Assembly (NCBI RefSeq): GCF_000559085.1
Contig: NZ_JALN02000001.1
Span: forward strand, 1,736,001 to 1,800,000
DNA length: 64,000 bases
Source of the DNA: Mycolicibacterium aromaticivorans JS19b1 = JCM 16368
GTDB lineage: Bacteria > Actinomycetota > Actinomycetes > Mycobacteriales > Mycobacteriaceae
Reading direction: 5' to 3'
Positions 17,472 to 25,095 of this stretch are shown here, in pieces (the first letter of the stretch is position 1; each line of letters begins with the position of its first letter). The notes below the pieces were generated by a model. That model was not told where the DNA came from. It saw only the letters and a program-made list of their open reading frames with translations, and did not search any database. The translations under genes and the position numbers were made by a program.

Positions 17472-17700
17472 GGGGCAAGTCTTACTCACGATTGCCGGAA
17501 TGACGAACGCGGCTCCTCAATCGAGACGTTTGCGGATTTTCTACACGGGCATGCTGCGCTGCAAGCGGGCGCGGTGGTCGACACCCACGCCCGCGAGGTC
17601 CTGTCGGTTCAGACCGTGAGCCGACGGGGCCGCCCCTAAGTTGTTGCGGGCTCTCCACAAACCGGCCCGACACTCTCTTAGCTGTAGTAATTTCGGCGCT

Positions 17701-18930
17701 GTGGCGAGCAATGTCTGGATTCTTGGCGGCTATCAGAGCGACTTCGCCCGCAACCTCACCCGGGAGAGCCGCGATTTCGCCGATCTCACCACCGAGGTCG
17801 TCGACCTGACCCTCAGCGCATCGATGATCGACGCCGCCGACATCGATGTCGTACACGTCGCCAATGCGTTCGGCGAGATGTTCGCCCGCCAGGGTCACCT
17901 CGGCGCGATGCCCGCCACCGTCCACGACGGTCTGTGGGACACCCCGGCAACCCGGCACGAGGCGGCGTGCGCCTCCGGTAGCGTCGCCGCGCTGGCGGCG
18001 ATCGCCGATCTGCGAGCCGGAAACTACCGCACCGCGCTGGTGGTCGGCGTGGAGCTGGAGAAGACGGTGCCGGGCGACGTCGCGGCTGCCCACCTGGGTG
18101 CCGCCGCATGGACCGGCCACGAGGCCGAGGACGCCACGTACGTGTGGCCGTCGATGTTCTCCCGGGTCGCCGACGAATACGACCGTCGCTTCGGCCTCGA
18201 CGACGCCCACTTGCACGCGATCGCGGCGCTGAATTTCGCCAACGCCAAACGCAACCCCAACGCCCAGACCCGTGACTGGGCGGTCCCCGATCTGGCCACC
18301 CAGGGCAGCGACGACGCGGTCAACCCGCCCACCGAGGGCCGGATCCGCCGCTATGACTGCAGCCAGATGACCGACGGCGGCGCGGGCGTCGTCCTGGTCA
18401 ACGAAGACTTCCTGCGCGATCACCCCGGCGTGCGCCCGATCGGGCTGATCGAGGGCTGGGGTCACCGCACCGTCGGCTTGGGGCTGCAACAGAAACTCGA
18501 CCGCGACGCGGCCGGCCCCTATGTGCTGCCCCACGTCCGAGGTGCCGTGTACGACGCGTTCGGCCGCGCCGGCGTACGGCTCGACGATCTCGACGGGATC
18601 GAGGTGCACGACTGCTTCACCCCCAGTGAGTACCTCGCCATCGACCACATCGGCCTGACCGGGCCGGGCGAGTCCTGGAAGGCGATCGAGAACGGTGAGA
18701 TCGAGATCGGCGGCCGGCTTCCGATCAACCCCAGCGGCGGCCTGATCGGTGGCGGCCACCCGGTGGGCGCGTCCGGTATCCGAATGATGCTCGACGCCGC
18801 CAAACAGGTGAGCGATCTCGCCGGCGATTACCAGGTCGATGGCGCGCGCCGCTTCGGCACGCTCAATTTCGGCGGAAGTACCGCAACCACAGTCAGTTTC
18901 GTGATCAGATCGGCAGACGATGGATACTGA
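17701..18930 (+). CDS. Thiolase-family acetyl-CoA acetyltransferase (SCP-x type)
   Basis: 409 aa. Nucleophilic Cys in EAACASGSVAAL, HDCFTPSEYLAID and the GGGHPVGASG motif near the C terminus. The spacing fits the SCP2/SCP-x thiolase group, used in beta-oxidation of sterol side chains and branched acyl chains. The GTG at 17701 follows TAATTT (17688-17693) by 7 nt and lacks a Shine-Dalgarno. Its last 11 nt overlap the start of the carotenoid oxygenase gene, so the two are expressed together and may act on the same substrate. Confidence 0.85.
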   Translation: MASNVWILGGYQSDFARNLTRESRDFADLTTEVVDLTLSASMIDAADIDVVHVANAFGEMFARQGHLGAMPATVHDGLWDTPATRHEAACASGSVAALAAIADLRAGNYRTALVVGVELEKTVPGDVAAAHLGAAAWTGHEAEDATYVWPSMFSRVADEYDRRFGLDDAHLHAIAALNFANAKRNPNAQTRDWAVPDLATQGSDDAVNPPTEGRIRRYDCSQMTDGGAGVVLVNEDFLRDHPGVRPIGLIEGWGHRTVGLGLQQKLDRDAAGPYVLPHVRGAVYDAFGRAGVRLDDLDGIEVHDCFTPSEYLAIDHIGLTGPGESWKAIENGEIEIGGRLPINPSGGLIGGGHPVGASGIRMMLDAAKQVSDLAGDYQVDGARRFGTLNFGGSTATTVSFVIRSADDGY

Positions 18931-20437
18931 GATCGTCGGCAAGTTCCTGTCGACGCTACCCGAGGACGACGACCACCCCTACCGCACCGGCCCCTGGCGG
19001 CCACAGACCTCGGAGTGGTCCGCCGACGACCTCACCGTCGTCGACGGCGAGATCCCCGCCGACCTCGACGGGGTGTACCTGCGCAACACCGAGAACCCGC
19101 TGCACCCGGCACTGAAGGCGTATCACCCCTTCGACGGTGACGGCATGCTGCACATCGTCGGCTTCCGCGACGGAAACGCGTTCTACCGCAACCGTTTCAT
19201 CCGGACCGACGGATTCGAGGCGGAGAACGCCGCAGGCGGTCCGCTCTGGCCCGGCCTGGCCGAACCGTTGTCGCTGGCGAAGGTCGACTACGGCTGGGGC
19301 GCGCGCACCCTGATGAAGGACGCCTCCAGCACCGACGTGGTGGTGCACCGCGGCACCGCGCTGACGAGCTTCTATCAGTGCGGAGACCTGTACCGGGTGG
19401 ACCCGTACTCCGCCGAGACGCTCGGCAAGGAGACCTTCAACGGTGGGTTCCCCGTCGACTGGGGTGTCTCGGCCCATCCGAAGGTCGACGACCGCACCGA
19501 CGAGATGCTGTTCTTCAACTACTCCAAGAACGCGCCGTACATGCACTACGGCGTGGTCGACGCCAACAATGACCTGGTGCACTACACCGACGTGCCGCTG
19601 CCCGGCCCGCGGCTACCGCACGACATGGCGTTCACCCGAAACTATGTGATCCTCAACGACTTCCCGCTGTTCTGGGATCCCGAACTGTTGCAGCGCGATG
19701 TGCACATGGCCCGGTTTCACCGCGACATACCGTCGCGGTTCGCGGTGCTGCCCCGGCGGGGCACCACCGATCAGATCCGGTGGTTCGAGGCCGACCCGAC
19801 CTTCGTGCTGCACTTCGTCAACGCCTACGAGGACGGCGACGAGATCGTGCTGGACGGCTTCTTCCAGGGCGATCCCGAACCGACCGACAACGGCACCGGC
19901 ACCAAGTGGCAACGGGCCTTCCGGTTCCTCGCGCTGGATCGTATGCAGGCCCGGCTGCACCGCTGGCGGCTCAACCTCGTCACCGGCGGACTCACCGAAG
20001 AACCGTTGTCGGACAGCATCACCGAGTTCGGCATGATCAACACCGGCCACTTGGGCGAGCCGTATCGCTACACCTGGGCGGCCTCGGGCAAACCGGGCTG
20101 GTTCCTGTTCGACGGACTGGTCCGTCACGACGTGCGCACCGGCGCCGAGGAACGCTATTCCTTCGATGACGGGGTCTACGGCAGCGAGACCGCGATGGCA
20201 CCCCGCGTCGGCAGCCGAGCCGAGGACGACGGCTACCTTGTCACCCTGACCACCGACATGACCGAAGACGCGTCTTACTGCCTGATTTTCGATGCGGCTC
20301 GGCTGGCCGATGGCCCGGCGTGCAAACTCAAACTGCCCGAACGAATCTCGAGTGGAACCCACTCCACCTGGGTGGCTGGCTCCGCGTTGCGCCGGTGGCA
20401 TACCGCCGACTCGGCGGCTGACGCGATCGGTTTGTAG
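18920..20437 (+). CDS. Carotenoid cleavage dioxygenase family protein
   Basis: 505-aa iron(II) oxygenase with the seven-bladed propeller fold of the RPE65/lignostilbene dioxygenase family. The four iron-ligating histidines are recognisable at H186 (VSAHPK), H234 (LPHDM), H298 (VLHFVNAYE) and H481 (SGTHSTW). It cleaves C=C bonds in carotenoids, stilbenes or similar. The ATG at 18920 lies inside the thiolase 3' end. The stop shares one base with the HxlR regulator start, so thiolase, dioxygenase and regulator form one operon. An apocarotenoid or aromatic-alkene breakdown route is a reasonable guess. Confidence 0.9.
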   Translation: MDTEIVGKFLSTLPEDDDHPYRTGPWRPQTSEWSADDLTVVDGEIPADLDGVYLRNTENPLHPALKAYHPFDGDGMLHIVGFRDGNAFYRNRFIRTDGFEAENAAGGPLWPGLAEPLSLAKVDYGWGARTLMKDASSTDVVVHRGTALTSFYQCGDLYRVDPYSAETLGKETFNGGFPVDWGVSAHPKVDDRTDEMLFFNYSKNAPYMHYGVVDANNDLVHYTDVPLPGPRLPHDMAFTRNYVILNDFPLFWDPELLQRDVHMARFHRDIPSRFAVLPRRGTTDQIRWFEADPTFVLHFVNAYEDGDEIVLDGFFQGDPEPTDNGTGTKWQRAFRFLALDRMQARLHRWRLNLVTGGLTEEPLSDSITEFGMINTGHLGEPYRYTWAASGKPGWFLFDGLVRHDVRTGAEERYSFDDGVYGSETAMAPRVGSRAEDDGYLVTLTTDMTEDASYCLIFDAARLADGPACKLKLPERISSGTHSTWVAGSALRRWHTADSAADAIGL

Positions 20438-21393
20438 TGACCGCAGTGCACTCCGCCGAGACGCCCACCGTCTTGGCGCCTGACAGTCCCAACGCCATCG
20501 GGCGGATGCTGGGGTTGCTCGGCGACGAGTGGAACCTGTTGATCATCCAGCAGGCGCTGCTCGGCGCCAGCCGCTACAGCCAGTTCATGTCGCGGCTGCC
20601 GATCTCGAACTCGGTGCTGACCAACCGGCTCCGCACACTGGTCGGCGACTGCCTGCTGACCCGCAAGGTGCATGCCTCGACCCGGGCGCGCACCGAGTAC
20701 CGGATCACCGGCCGCGGTCGCTCACTGTGGCCGACGATGCTGGCGATCTGGGAGTGGGAACGCAACTGGGTCACCGAACACCGGGAGACCTTGCCCGCGA
20801 TGCGCCACCTGGCGTGCGGATCGGATTTCGCACCGTTGTTGCGCTGCAACACCTGTCACACCGTCGTCACCGGCTCCGAGGTGGAGTTGACCCTGGGACC
20901 CAGTGGCGACTGGGCCCGGTCGGCGCCGGCCGCCTCGACGCGGCGCCGCTCGGAATCGGACGGCAGCGCGCGCCAGGCCGGCCTGTTCCCCGAGACGATG
21001 AGTGTCTTCGGTAATCGCTGGGCTGCAGCGCTTTTGGTGGCGGCATTTCTTGGAACCTCACGCTTCACCGATTTCCAGACCCAGCTCGGGGCACCGCCCA
21101 GCCTGCTCGCCGAACGACTCCAAACGTTCTGTGCCCTTGGGGTGTTCACCACGTCGCCGGCGGAACGGTCCGGACCGGAGCGGGCCGCCTACCTGCTGAC
21201 CGACAAGGGCCGGGCGTTCTTCCCGGTGTTGACCGCCGCACTGCAGTGGGCGCAATGGTGGTTCCAGGCGCCGGAGGGCCCGGCTGTGGTGATGACCCAC
21301 CACGAGTGCCGAGCCGAGTTCACCGGCGAACTGGCCTGCGACCGGTGCACCGAACGGCTCACCGGCGCCGAGGTCGGCAGCATCGCTATTTAG
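20437..21393 (+). CDS. Tandem HxlR-type winged-helix regulator
   Basis: 318 aa with two HxlR-like winged helices: residues about 20-115 (LGDEWNLLIIQQALLGASRYSQF and SVLTNRLRTL) and about 190-280 (FGNRWAAALLVAAFLGTSRFTDF and SLLAERLQTF). Each is followed by a Cys pair (LRCNTCH and LACDRC) that may form zinc knuckles. Most HxlR proteins have one domain and dimerise; this could be a single-chain dimer. The GTG overlaps the dioxygenase stop by one base. It probably controls the operon it closes. Converges with the LpqN-like gene (8-nt overlap). Confidence 0.8.
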   Translation: MTAVHSAETPTVLAPDSPNAIGRMLGLLGDEWNLLIIQQALLGASRYSQFMSRLPISNSVLTNRLRTLVGDCLLTRKVHASTRARTEYRITGRGRSLWPTMLAIWEWERNWVTEHRETLPAMRHLACGSDFAPLLRCNTCHTVVTGSEVELTLGPSGDWARSAPAASTRRRSESDGSARQAGLFPETMSVFGNRWAAALLVAAFLGTSRFTDFQTQLGAPPSLLAERLQTFCALGVFTTSPAERSGPERAAYLLTDKGRAFFPVLTAALQWAQWWFQAPEGPAVVMTHHECRAEFTGELACDRCTERLTGAEVGSIAI

Positions 21394-22000
21394 CCGGAAT
21401 TATCTGAAATCCCTTGAGTATCACGGCCGAATCGGCTGCGTACGTGGGGTTGTCGGGCTTGATCGTCTGCACGGTCAATGTGCTGACGTAGTTCACGTCA
21501 CCGTCGGTGAAAACCACCGCCAGCGAGGTCGCGGTGCGGGCCGGGATCTTGCCCATCGCCGGGGCGGTGTACGTCGTGGACTGGGCCGTGGACCCGCAGA
21601 CCGTCGCCGAACTGGTCTTCAGGTCTGTCACCTTCAACCGCGCCACCAGCTGTTTGTTCTGGATGTCGAGGATCTGCTGGGCGTTGCCCTCCTTGGCGGC
21701 CACCTTCTGCAGGGTGACGACCGCGTTGGGGGTGAATCCATCCTCGACCAGCGCCGGGTTGCGGATGGCGTACCGGATGGATTCGGAGTCCAATTTGTCG
21801 GTGCGTTCCCAGCCCTGCGGCTGCGGCAGGCGAAGCCTCGGTTCCTGGTCGGTTCGAGTGGGGACGTCGACCAGCGGCGCCGACACCTCGTCGCATTTGG
21901 CCGCGACCGGCTTGTTGTCGTCCGAACAGCCCGTGATCGTCACCGCCAGTGCGGCCGTCAGTACGGCCGACACGATTCCCGTCGCCTTGCGCAAAGTCAT
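21386..22000 (-). CDS. LpqN/LpqT-type lipoprotein
   Basis: About 204 aa. Signal peptide with lipobox TITGC, so lipid-anchored on the outer face of the membrane, then a domain typical of mycobacterial LpqN/LpqT proteins (LRLPQPQGWERTDKLDSESIRYAI and TAPAMGKIPARTATSLAVVF). The ATG at 22000 directly abuts gaaggg; a TTG two codons later would have better spacing, so the exact start is uncertain. Divergent from hsp20 with the CIRCE operator between, so its promoter may also be touched by HrcA. Function unknown; LpqN-family proteins have been linked to cell-envelope assembly. Confidence 0.8.
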   Translation of the reverse strand: MTLRKATGIVSAVLTAALAVTITGCSDDNKPVAAKCDEVSAPLVDVPTRTDQEPRLRLPQPQGWERTDKLDSESIRYAIRNPALVEDGFTPNAVVTLQKVAAKEGNAQQILDIQNKQLVARLKVTDLKTSSATVCGSTAQSTTYTAPAMGKIPARTATSLAVVFTDGDVNYVSTLTVQTIKPDNPTYAADSAVILKGFQIIPAK

Positions 22001-22058
22001 CCCTTCGAAAAGCCCGGCCCAGCCTACCGGTGACGGGAAAAAAATCGGTCGAAAAGTA

Positions 22059-22085
22059 TTAGCACTCGCCACCGTCGAGTGCTAA
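22059..22085. promoter_or_regulatory. CIRCE operator (HrcA binding site)
   Basis: Perfect CIRCE inverted repeat: TTAGCACTC, nine-base spacer, GAGTGCTAA. CIRCE is the HrcA operator of heat-shock genes (groESL). It lies 72 nt before the hsp20 GTG and 59 nt before the divergent lipoprotein start. The match to the consensus arms is exact. Confidence 0.95.
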
Positions 22086-22156
22086 TCTGGCCGTGCACAG
22101 TAAAGCTGCCCGCCAGGGTGGTGGGCTTGCGTTCAGCGATGCAGGAGGTGAGTACT

Positions 22157-22606
22157 GTGCTCCGCTTCGATCCGTTCAATGAAATTGAAGCCATGACCCG
22201 AGGACTGCTGACCAGTCAAACCGGAACCGATCGCAGCCCCCGATTCATGCCGATGGACCTCTACAAGGTCGAGGATCACTACGTGCTGACCGCCGACCTT
22301 CCCGGTGTGGATCCTGGTTCGATCGACGTCAACGTCGACAACGGCACCCTCACGCTGACGGCGCACCGCTCGGCCCGCTCCGAGGACTCGGTGCAATGGC
22401 TGACCAGCGAGAGGTTCTTCGGCACCTACCGTCGCCAACTGGCACTCGGCGAAGGTATCGACACCGCCAAGATCTCGGCCACCTACGAGAACGGTGTTCT
22501 GACGGTGACGATCCCGCTGGCGGAGCGGGCCAAGCCACGCCGCATCGAAGTCACCCGCTCCGGCGAGAGCAAGCCGATCGAGCCGACGACCATCGAAGCA
22601 GGCTGA
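22157..22606 (+). CDS. Small heat-shock protein, Hsp20 family
   Basis: 149-aa alpha-crystallin-type chaperone. The crystallin domain covers about residues 35-130: FMPMDLYKVEDHYVLTADLPGVDPGSIDV, a G-x-L segment (NGTLTLTAHR) and ENGVLTVTIPLAERAKPRRIEV. The GTG at 22157 is chosen for aggagg (22143-22148) 8 nt upstream. Expression should be heat-inducible through HrcA because of the CIRCE element. Followed by a strong stem-loop. Binds unfolding proteins in the cytosol without ATP. Confidence 0.92.
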   Translation: MLRFDPFNEIEAMTRGLLTSQTGTDRSPRFMPMDLYKVEDHYVLTADLPGVDPGSIDVNVDNGTLTLTAHRSARSEDSVQWLTSERFFGTYRRQLALGEGIDTAKISATYENGVLTVTIPLAERAKPRRIEVTRSGESKPIEPTTIEAG

Positions 22607-22622
22607 GGCCCAATCGATTCCG

Positions 22623-22672
22623 TGACGTTCCGCGCTCAGCCGCCATCTTCGGCGGCTGAGCACGGAAACGTC
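22623..22672. terminator. Long stem-loop between convergent hsp20 and GAF-EAL genes
   Basis: Arms GCTCAGCCGCC and GGCGGCTGAGC around a six-base loop, extended by GACGTTCCG against CGGAAACGTC with one bulge. There is no T-run, as is common for mycobacterial terminators. It sits in the 88-nt gap between two 3' ends, so it can serve both strands. Confidence 0.7.
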
Positions 22673-22694
22673 GTAGCCTGGCGCACATCATGGT

Positions 22695-24035
22695 TCAGCC
22701 GACGAGATGGACGACATCCGAGGGTCGGCCGAGGTGGAACCCCTGGCCGTATTCGATGCCGAGGCCGATCAGCGTCCGGAGTTGGCTGGGTGTCTCGATC
22801 GCCTCGGCCACCGTCTTCGCCCGCAGTTCGGCGGCAAGGGATTTCAGGGCCGTCGCCATCGCCCGCTTGACCGGGTCGTCGTCGATACCGGCGATCAACT
22901 CTCCGTCGATCTTGATGATGTCGGGACGTAGCCGCAACAACTGGGTGAAGTTGGCGTATCCGGCGCCGGCATCGTCGACGGCGATCGATACGCCGCGGTC
23001 CCGCAACGGTTTCAAACCGGACCCGAGATCAGTAGGAAATGGCTCGTGCTCAGTGATCTCGACGATCAACGCCCGGTCCTGGGCAGCAAGCGTGTCGTGA
23101 ATCGCCGGCTCCAGCGCAGCGCTCGGACTCAGGTTGACGGCTACGGGACAGTCATCGGGGATCGGCTGCGCCGCCCTCAAGATGGTGCACAACGCGGCAT
23201 ATTCCAGGTCGACGCCGCGACCGAGTCGTCGGGCAGCACCGAACCAGTGCATCGGCGTCACATCCGACGATTCTGGAAACCTCATCAGCCCCTCATAGGC
23301 GGCGGTGCTGCCGTCTTCCAGGCGGACGATGGGCTGGAAGACCGCCCTGAGCGCATCCGGGTGAGCCAGCACTACATCGAGTCGTTCTTGCAGACTCTCG
23401 GTCTCCACCGCTTCGGGCACCATCACCGACGCCACGAACCGCGCCGTCAGTGCGCGCTGTCCTCGGTCGTCGCCGTCGGTCATCACCTGAGTCAACAGCG
23501 CCGACAGTTGCAGCTGGGCGCCAACCAGGGCCGAGACGAACTCGCTGATCGCCAGTAGCGCGTCGACATCCGATTCGGAGAACGCACCGACGGTGGTGGC
23601 CGCCAGCAGCAGAGAGCCGATCGGATCGCCGTTGTACCTCAGCGGAATCACCGCCCACGACCGGGTGCCCCACTGCTTGTTGATCGCGCGGACACGCTCC
23701 GACAGCCGTTCGTCGATCAGCGCATTGTGGATCAGCATCGGGCGGTCTTCCCGCGCCGCGAGGCCCTGGAAACTGCTGTCCTTGGGCACCACGAACCCCG
23801 TCGTCGCCGCAATCACACCGTGGGCGGAGACGGTCACGTACGCGTTATCGGAGCCGCGAAGCAGCGTGACGGCCGCCCCGCCAGCGGCATGCATGAAGGC
23901 GCACACCTGTTCGGCGACGCGACCGACCAACGACGCCGGGTCCATCGACGCTGTCAGTGCCCGAACCAGCCGCTCCACAGCACCCCCATCTCCGCGCCAC
24001 GACAGGACCGTGACGCCGTGAGGCGTATCTCTCAC
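22695..24035 (-). CDS. GAF-EAL protein, c-di-GMP phosphodiesterase candidate
   Basis: 446 aa. A GAF domain (about residues 20-165, with MHAAGGAAVTLLRGSDNAYVTVS and WAVIPLRYNGDPIGSLLLAA) precedes an EAL domain (about 200-440). Catalytic positions are mostly kept: FQPIV then YEGLMRF (the E of EAL, as EGL), VNLSPS, ITEHE, VDDAGAGYANF, IIKIDGEL, AEAIET and YGQGFHLGRP. So hydrolysis of c-di-GMP is plausible. The GTG at 24035 is chosen because the frame further upstream runs into the next gene and has no domain similarity. 38 nt after the GNAT gene on the same strand. Confidence 0.85.
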   Translation of the reverse strand: MRDTPHGVTVLSWRGDGGAVERLVRALTASMDPASLVGRVAEQVCAFMHAAGGAAVTLLRGSDNAYVTVSAHGVIAATTGFVVPKDSSFQGLAAREDRPMLIHNALIDERLSERVRAINKQWGTRSWAVIPLRYNGDPIGSLLLAATTVGAFSESDVDALLAISEFVSALVGAQLQLSALLTQVMTDGDDRGQRALTARFVASVMVPEAVETESLQERLDVVLAHPDALRAVFQPIVRLEDGSTAAYEGLMRFPESSDVTPMHWFGAARRLGRGVDLEYAALCTILRAAQPIPDDCPVAVNLSPSAALEPAIHDTLAAQDRALIVEITEHEPFPTDLGSGLKPLRDRGVSIAVDDAGAGYANFTQLLRLRPDIIKIDGELIAGIDDDPVKRAMATALKSLAAELRAKTVAEAIETPSQLRTLIGLGIEYGQGFHLGRPSDVVHLVG

Positions 24036-24073
24036 TTCAGGGATGACAGTACTGGGTGAGTCGGTGGCATCCG

Positions 24074-24667
24074 TCAAGAATGGCGGCGGAGCCGGAACGT
24101 CAGGTTGTTGCGCACCGCAGGCCATTCGATGTCCAGGATGGAATAGACCACGGTATCGCGGCGGGACCCGTCGGGCAGCAGTTGATGGCTGCGCAGCACG
24201 CCGTCGAGCTTGGCACCGAGGCGCTCGATCGCCGCCCTGCTGACCTGATTGAAAAAATGGGTACGGAATTCCACAGCGACACAACCGAGTTCGTCGAACG
24301 CATGGGTTAGCAGCACCAATTTCGCCTCGGTGTTGACCCCGGTGCGCCGCGCTGCCGCCGCGTGCCAGGTGTGGCCGATCTCGAGCCTGCGGTTGGCGGC
24401 GTCGACGTGGAACAGGCTCGACGAGCCGACGACCAGGCCGTCAGCGCGCCTGCGGATCACATAGGTCACGCCTTCGTCGGCGTCCTGCATCGCCTGCATC
24501 CGACTCACCCACGCTGCGGCGGTCTCCGGCGTCGGCGCACTGGTGAACCACAACTCGCCGACGTCGGCCGCGGCGGCGGCGATCTCGGGGACGTGGGATC
24601 GGTGCAGCGGCTCGAGGGAAACCCATTGCGCGCCGGTCAAAGTGACCGGTTCGACGAATCGGCTCAT
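24074..24667 (-). CDS. GNAT-family N-acetyltransferase (RimJ/RimL type)
   Basis: 197 aa. The RimJ/RimL-like layout is clear: LTGAQWVSLEPLHRSHVPEI at the start, RRADGLVVGSSSLFHVD, RLEIGHTWHAAAARRTGVNTEAKLVLL with the acetyl-CoA loop region, and VEFRTHFFNQVSRAAIERLGAKLDGVLR. Acetylates an amine such as a protein N terminus or a small molecule; the target is unknown. The ATG at 24667 overlaps the upstream membrane-protein stop by 4 nt, so the two are coupled. Confidence 0.85.
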   Translation of the reverse strand: MSRFVEPVTLTGAQWVSLEPLHRSHVPEIAAAAADVGELWFTSAPTPETAAAWVSRMQAMQDADEGVTYVIRRRADGLVVGSSSLFHVDAANRRLEIGHTWHAAAARRTGVNTEAKLVLLTHAFDELGCVAVEFRTHFFNQVSRAAIERLGAKLDGVLRSHQLLPDGSRRDTVVYSILDIEWPAVRNNLTFRLRRHS

Positions 24668-25086
24668 CTTCGGCGCACCAATGCGGTGATCAACGCCCAC
24701 ACCGAGCAGATCACGGCACCGGCCGCACACACCGCCCCGATATAGAAGCCGTACGCCGCCGACACCGACCCGCTGACGTTGAGGTGGTAGTACCAGTAGG
24801 TCAGCACACCGAGCAGCATCGAGATCACCAACGCCGCCGTGGCGGCCAGGCGCGGGGACAGGTTGCGCGCCACCATTGCACCGGTGACGATCAGCGCCGA
24901 GGCCAGCAGCACGATCAACTGACCGGCGCCGAACCGTGGCGGCAGCACGATGCTTCCGTCGGTACCGCCGATGGCGCTGGCCCGGCCACCCCCCGCGACC
25001 GAGGTCGTCAACCATGGCAGCCACGCGCTGACGGCCAGGACCGCCGCGCACAGCGCGACGAACCAGCCCGCGCGCAGGTGTGCCAT
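24664..25086 (-). CDS. Small membrane protein, four helices
   Basis: 140 aa with four predicted transmembrane helices (about residues 5-27, 54-74, 80-98, 110-135) and a Gly-rich outer loop after the first. The N-terminal WLPWLTTSVAGGG resembles the Trp-associated membrane proteins of actinobacteria. The start overlaps nothing upstream; 9 nt separate it from the ABC-F stop. Its 3' end overlaps the GNAT start. Function unknown. Confidence 0.75.
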   Translation of the reverse strand: MAHLRAGWFVALCAAVLAVSAWLPWLTTSVAGGGRASAIGGTDGSIVLPPRFGAGQLIVLLASALIVTGAMVARNLSPRLAATAALVISMLLGVLTYWYYHLNVSGSVSAAYGFYIGAVCAAGAVICSVWALITALVRRR

Positions 25087-25095
25087 GGTCCGACC

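Noticed and set aside
17472..17700. Additional small gene between the GAF-ANTAR and thiolase genes
   Set aside because: Short frames here lack ribosome-binding sites and domain similarity; I see only the two divergent promoters' space in this 229-nt gap.
17482..18942. 486-codon open frame on the minus strand
   Set aside because: Antisense to the thiolase gene; low-complexity Val/Gly/Asp-rich product.
22623..22672. Long palindrome as an insertion sequence end or attachment site
   Set aside because: There is no transposase, no second copy and no target duplication; its position between convergent genes fits a terminator.
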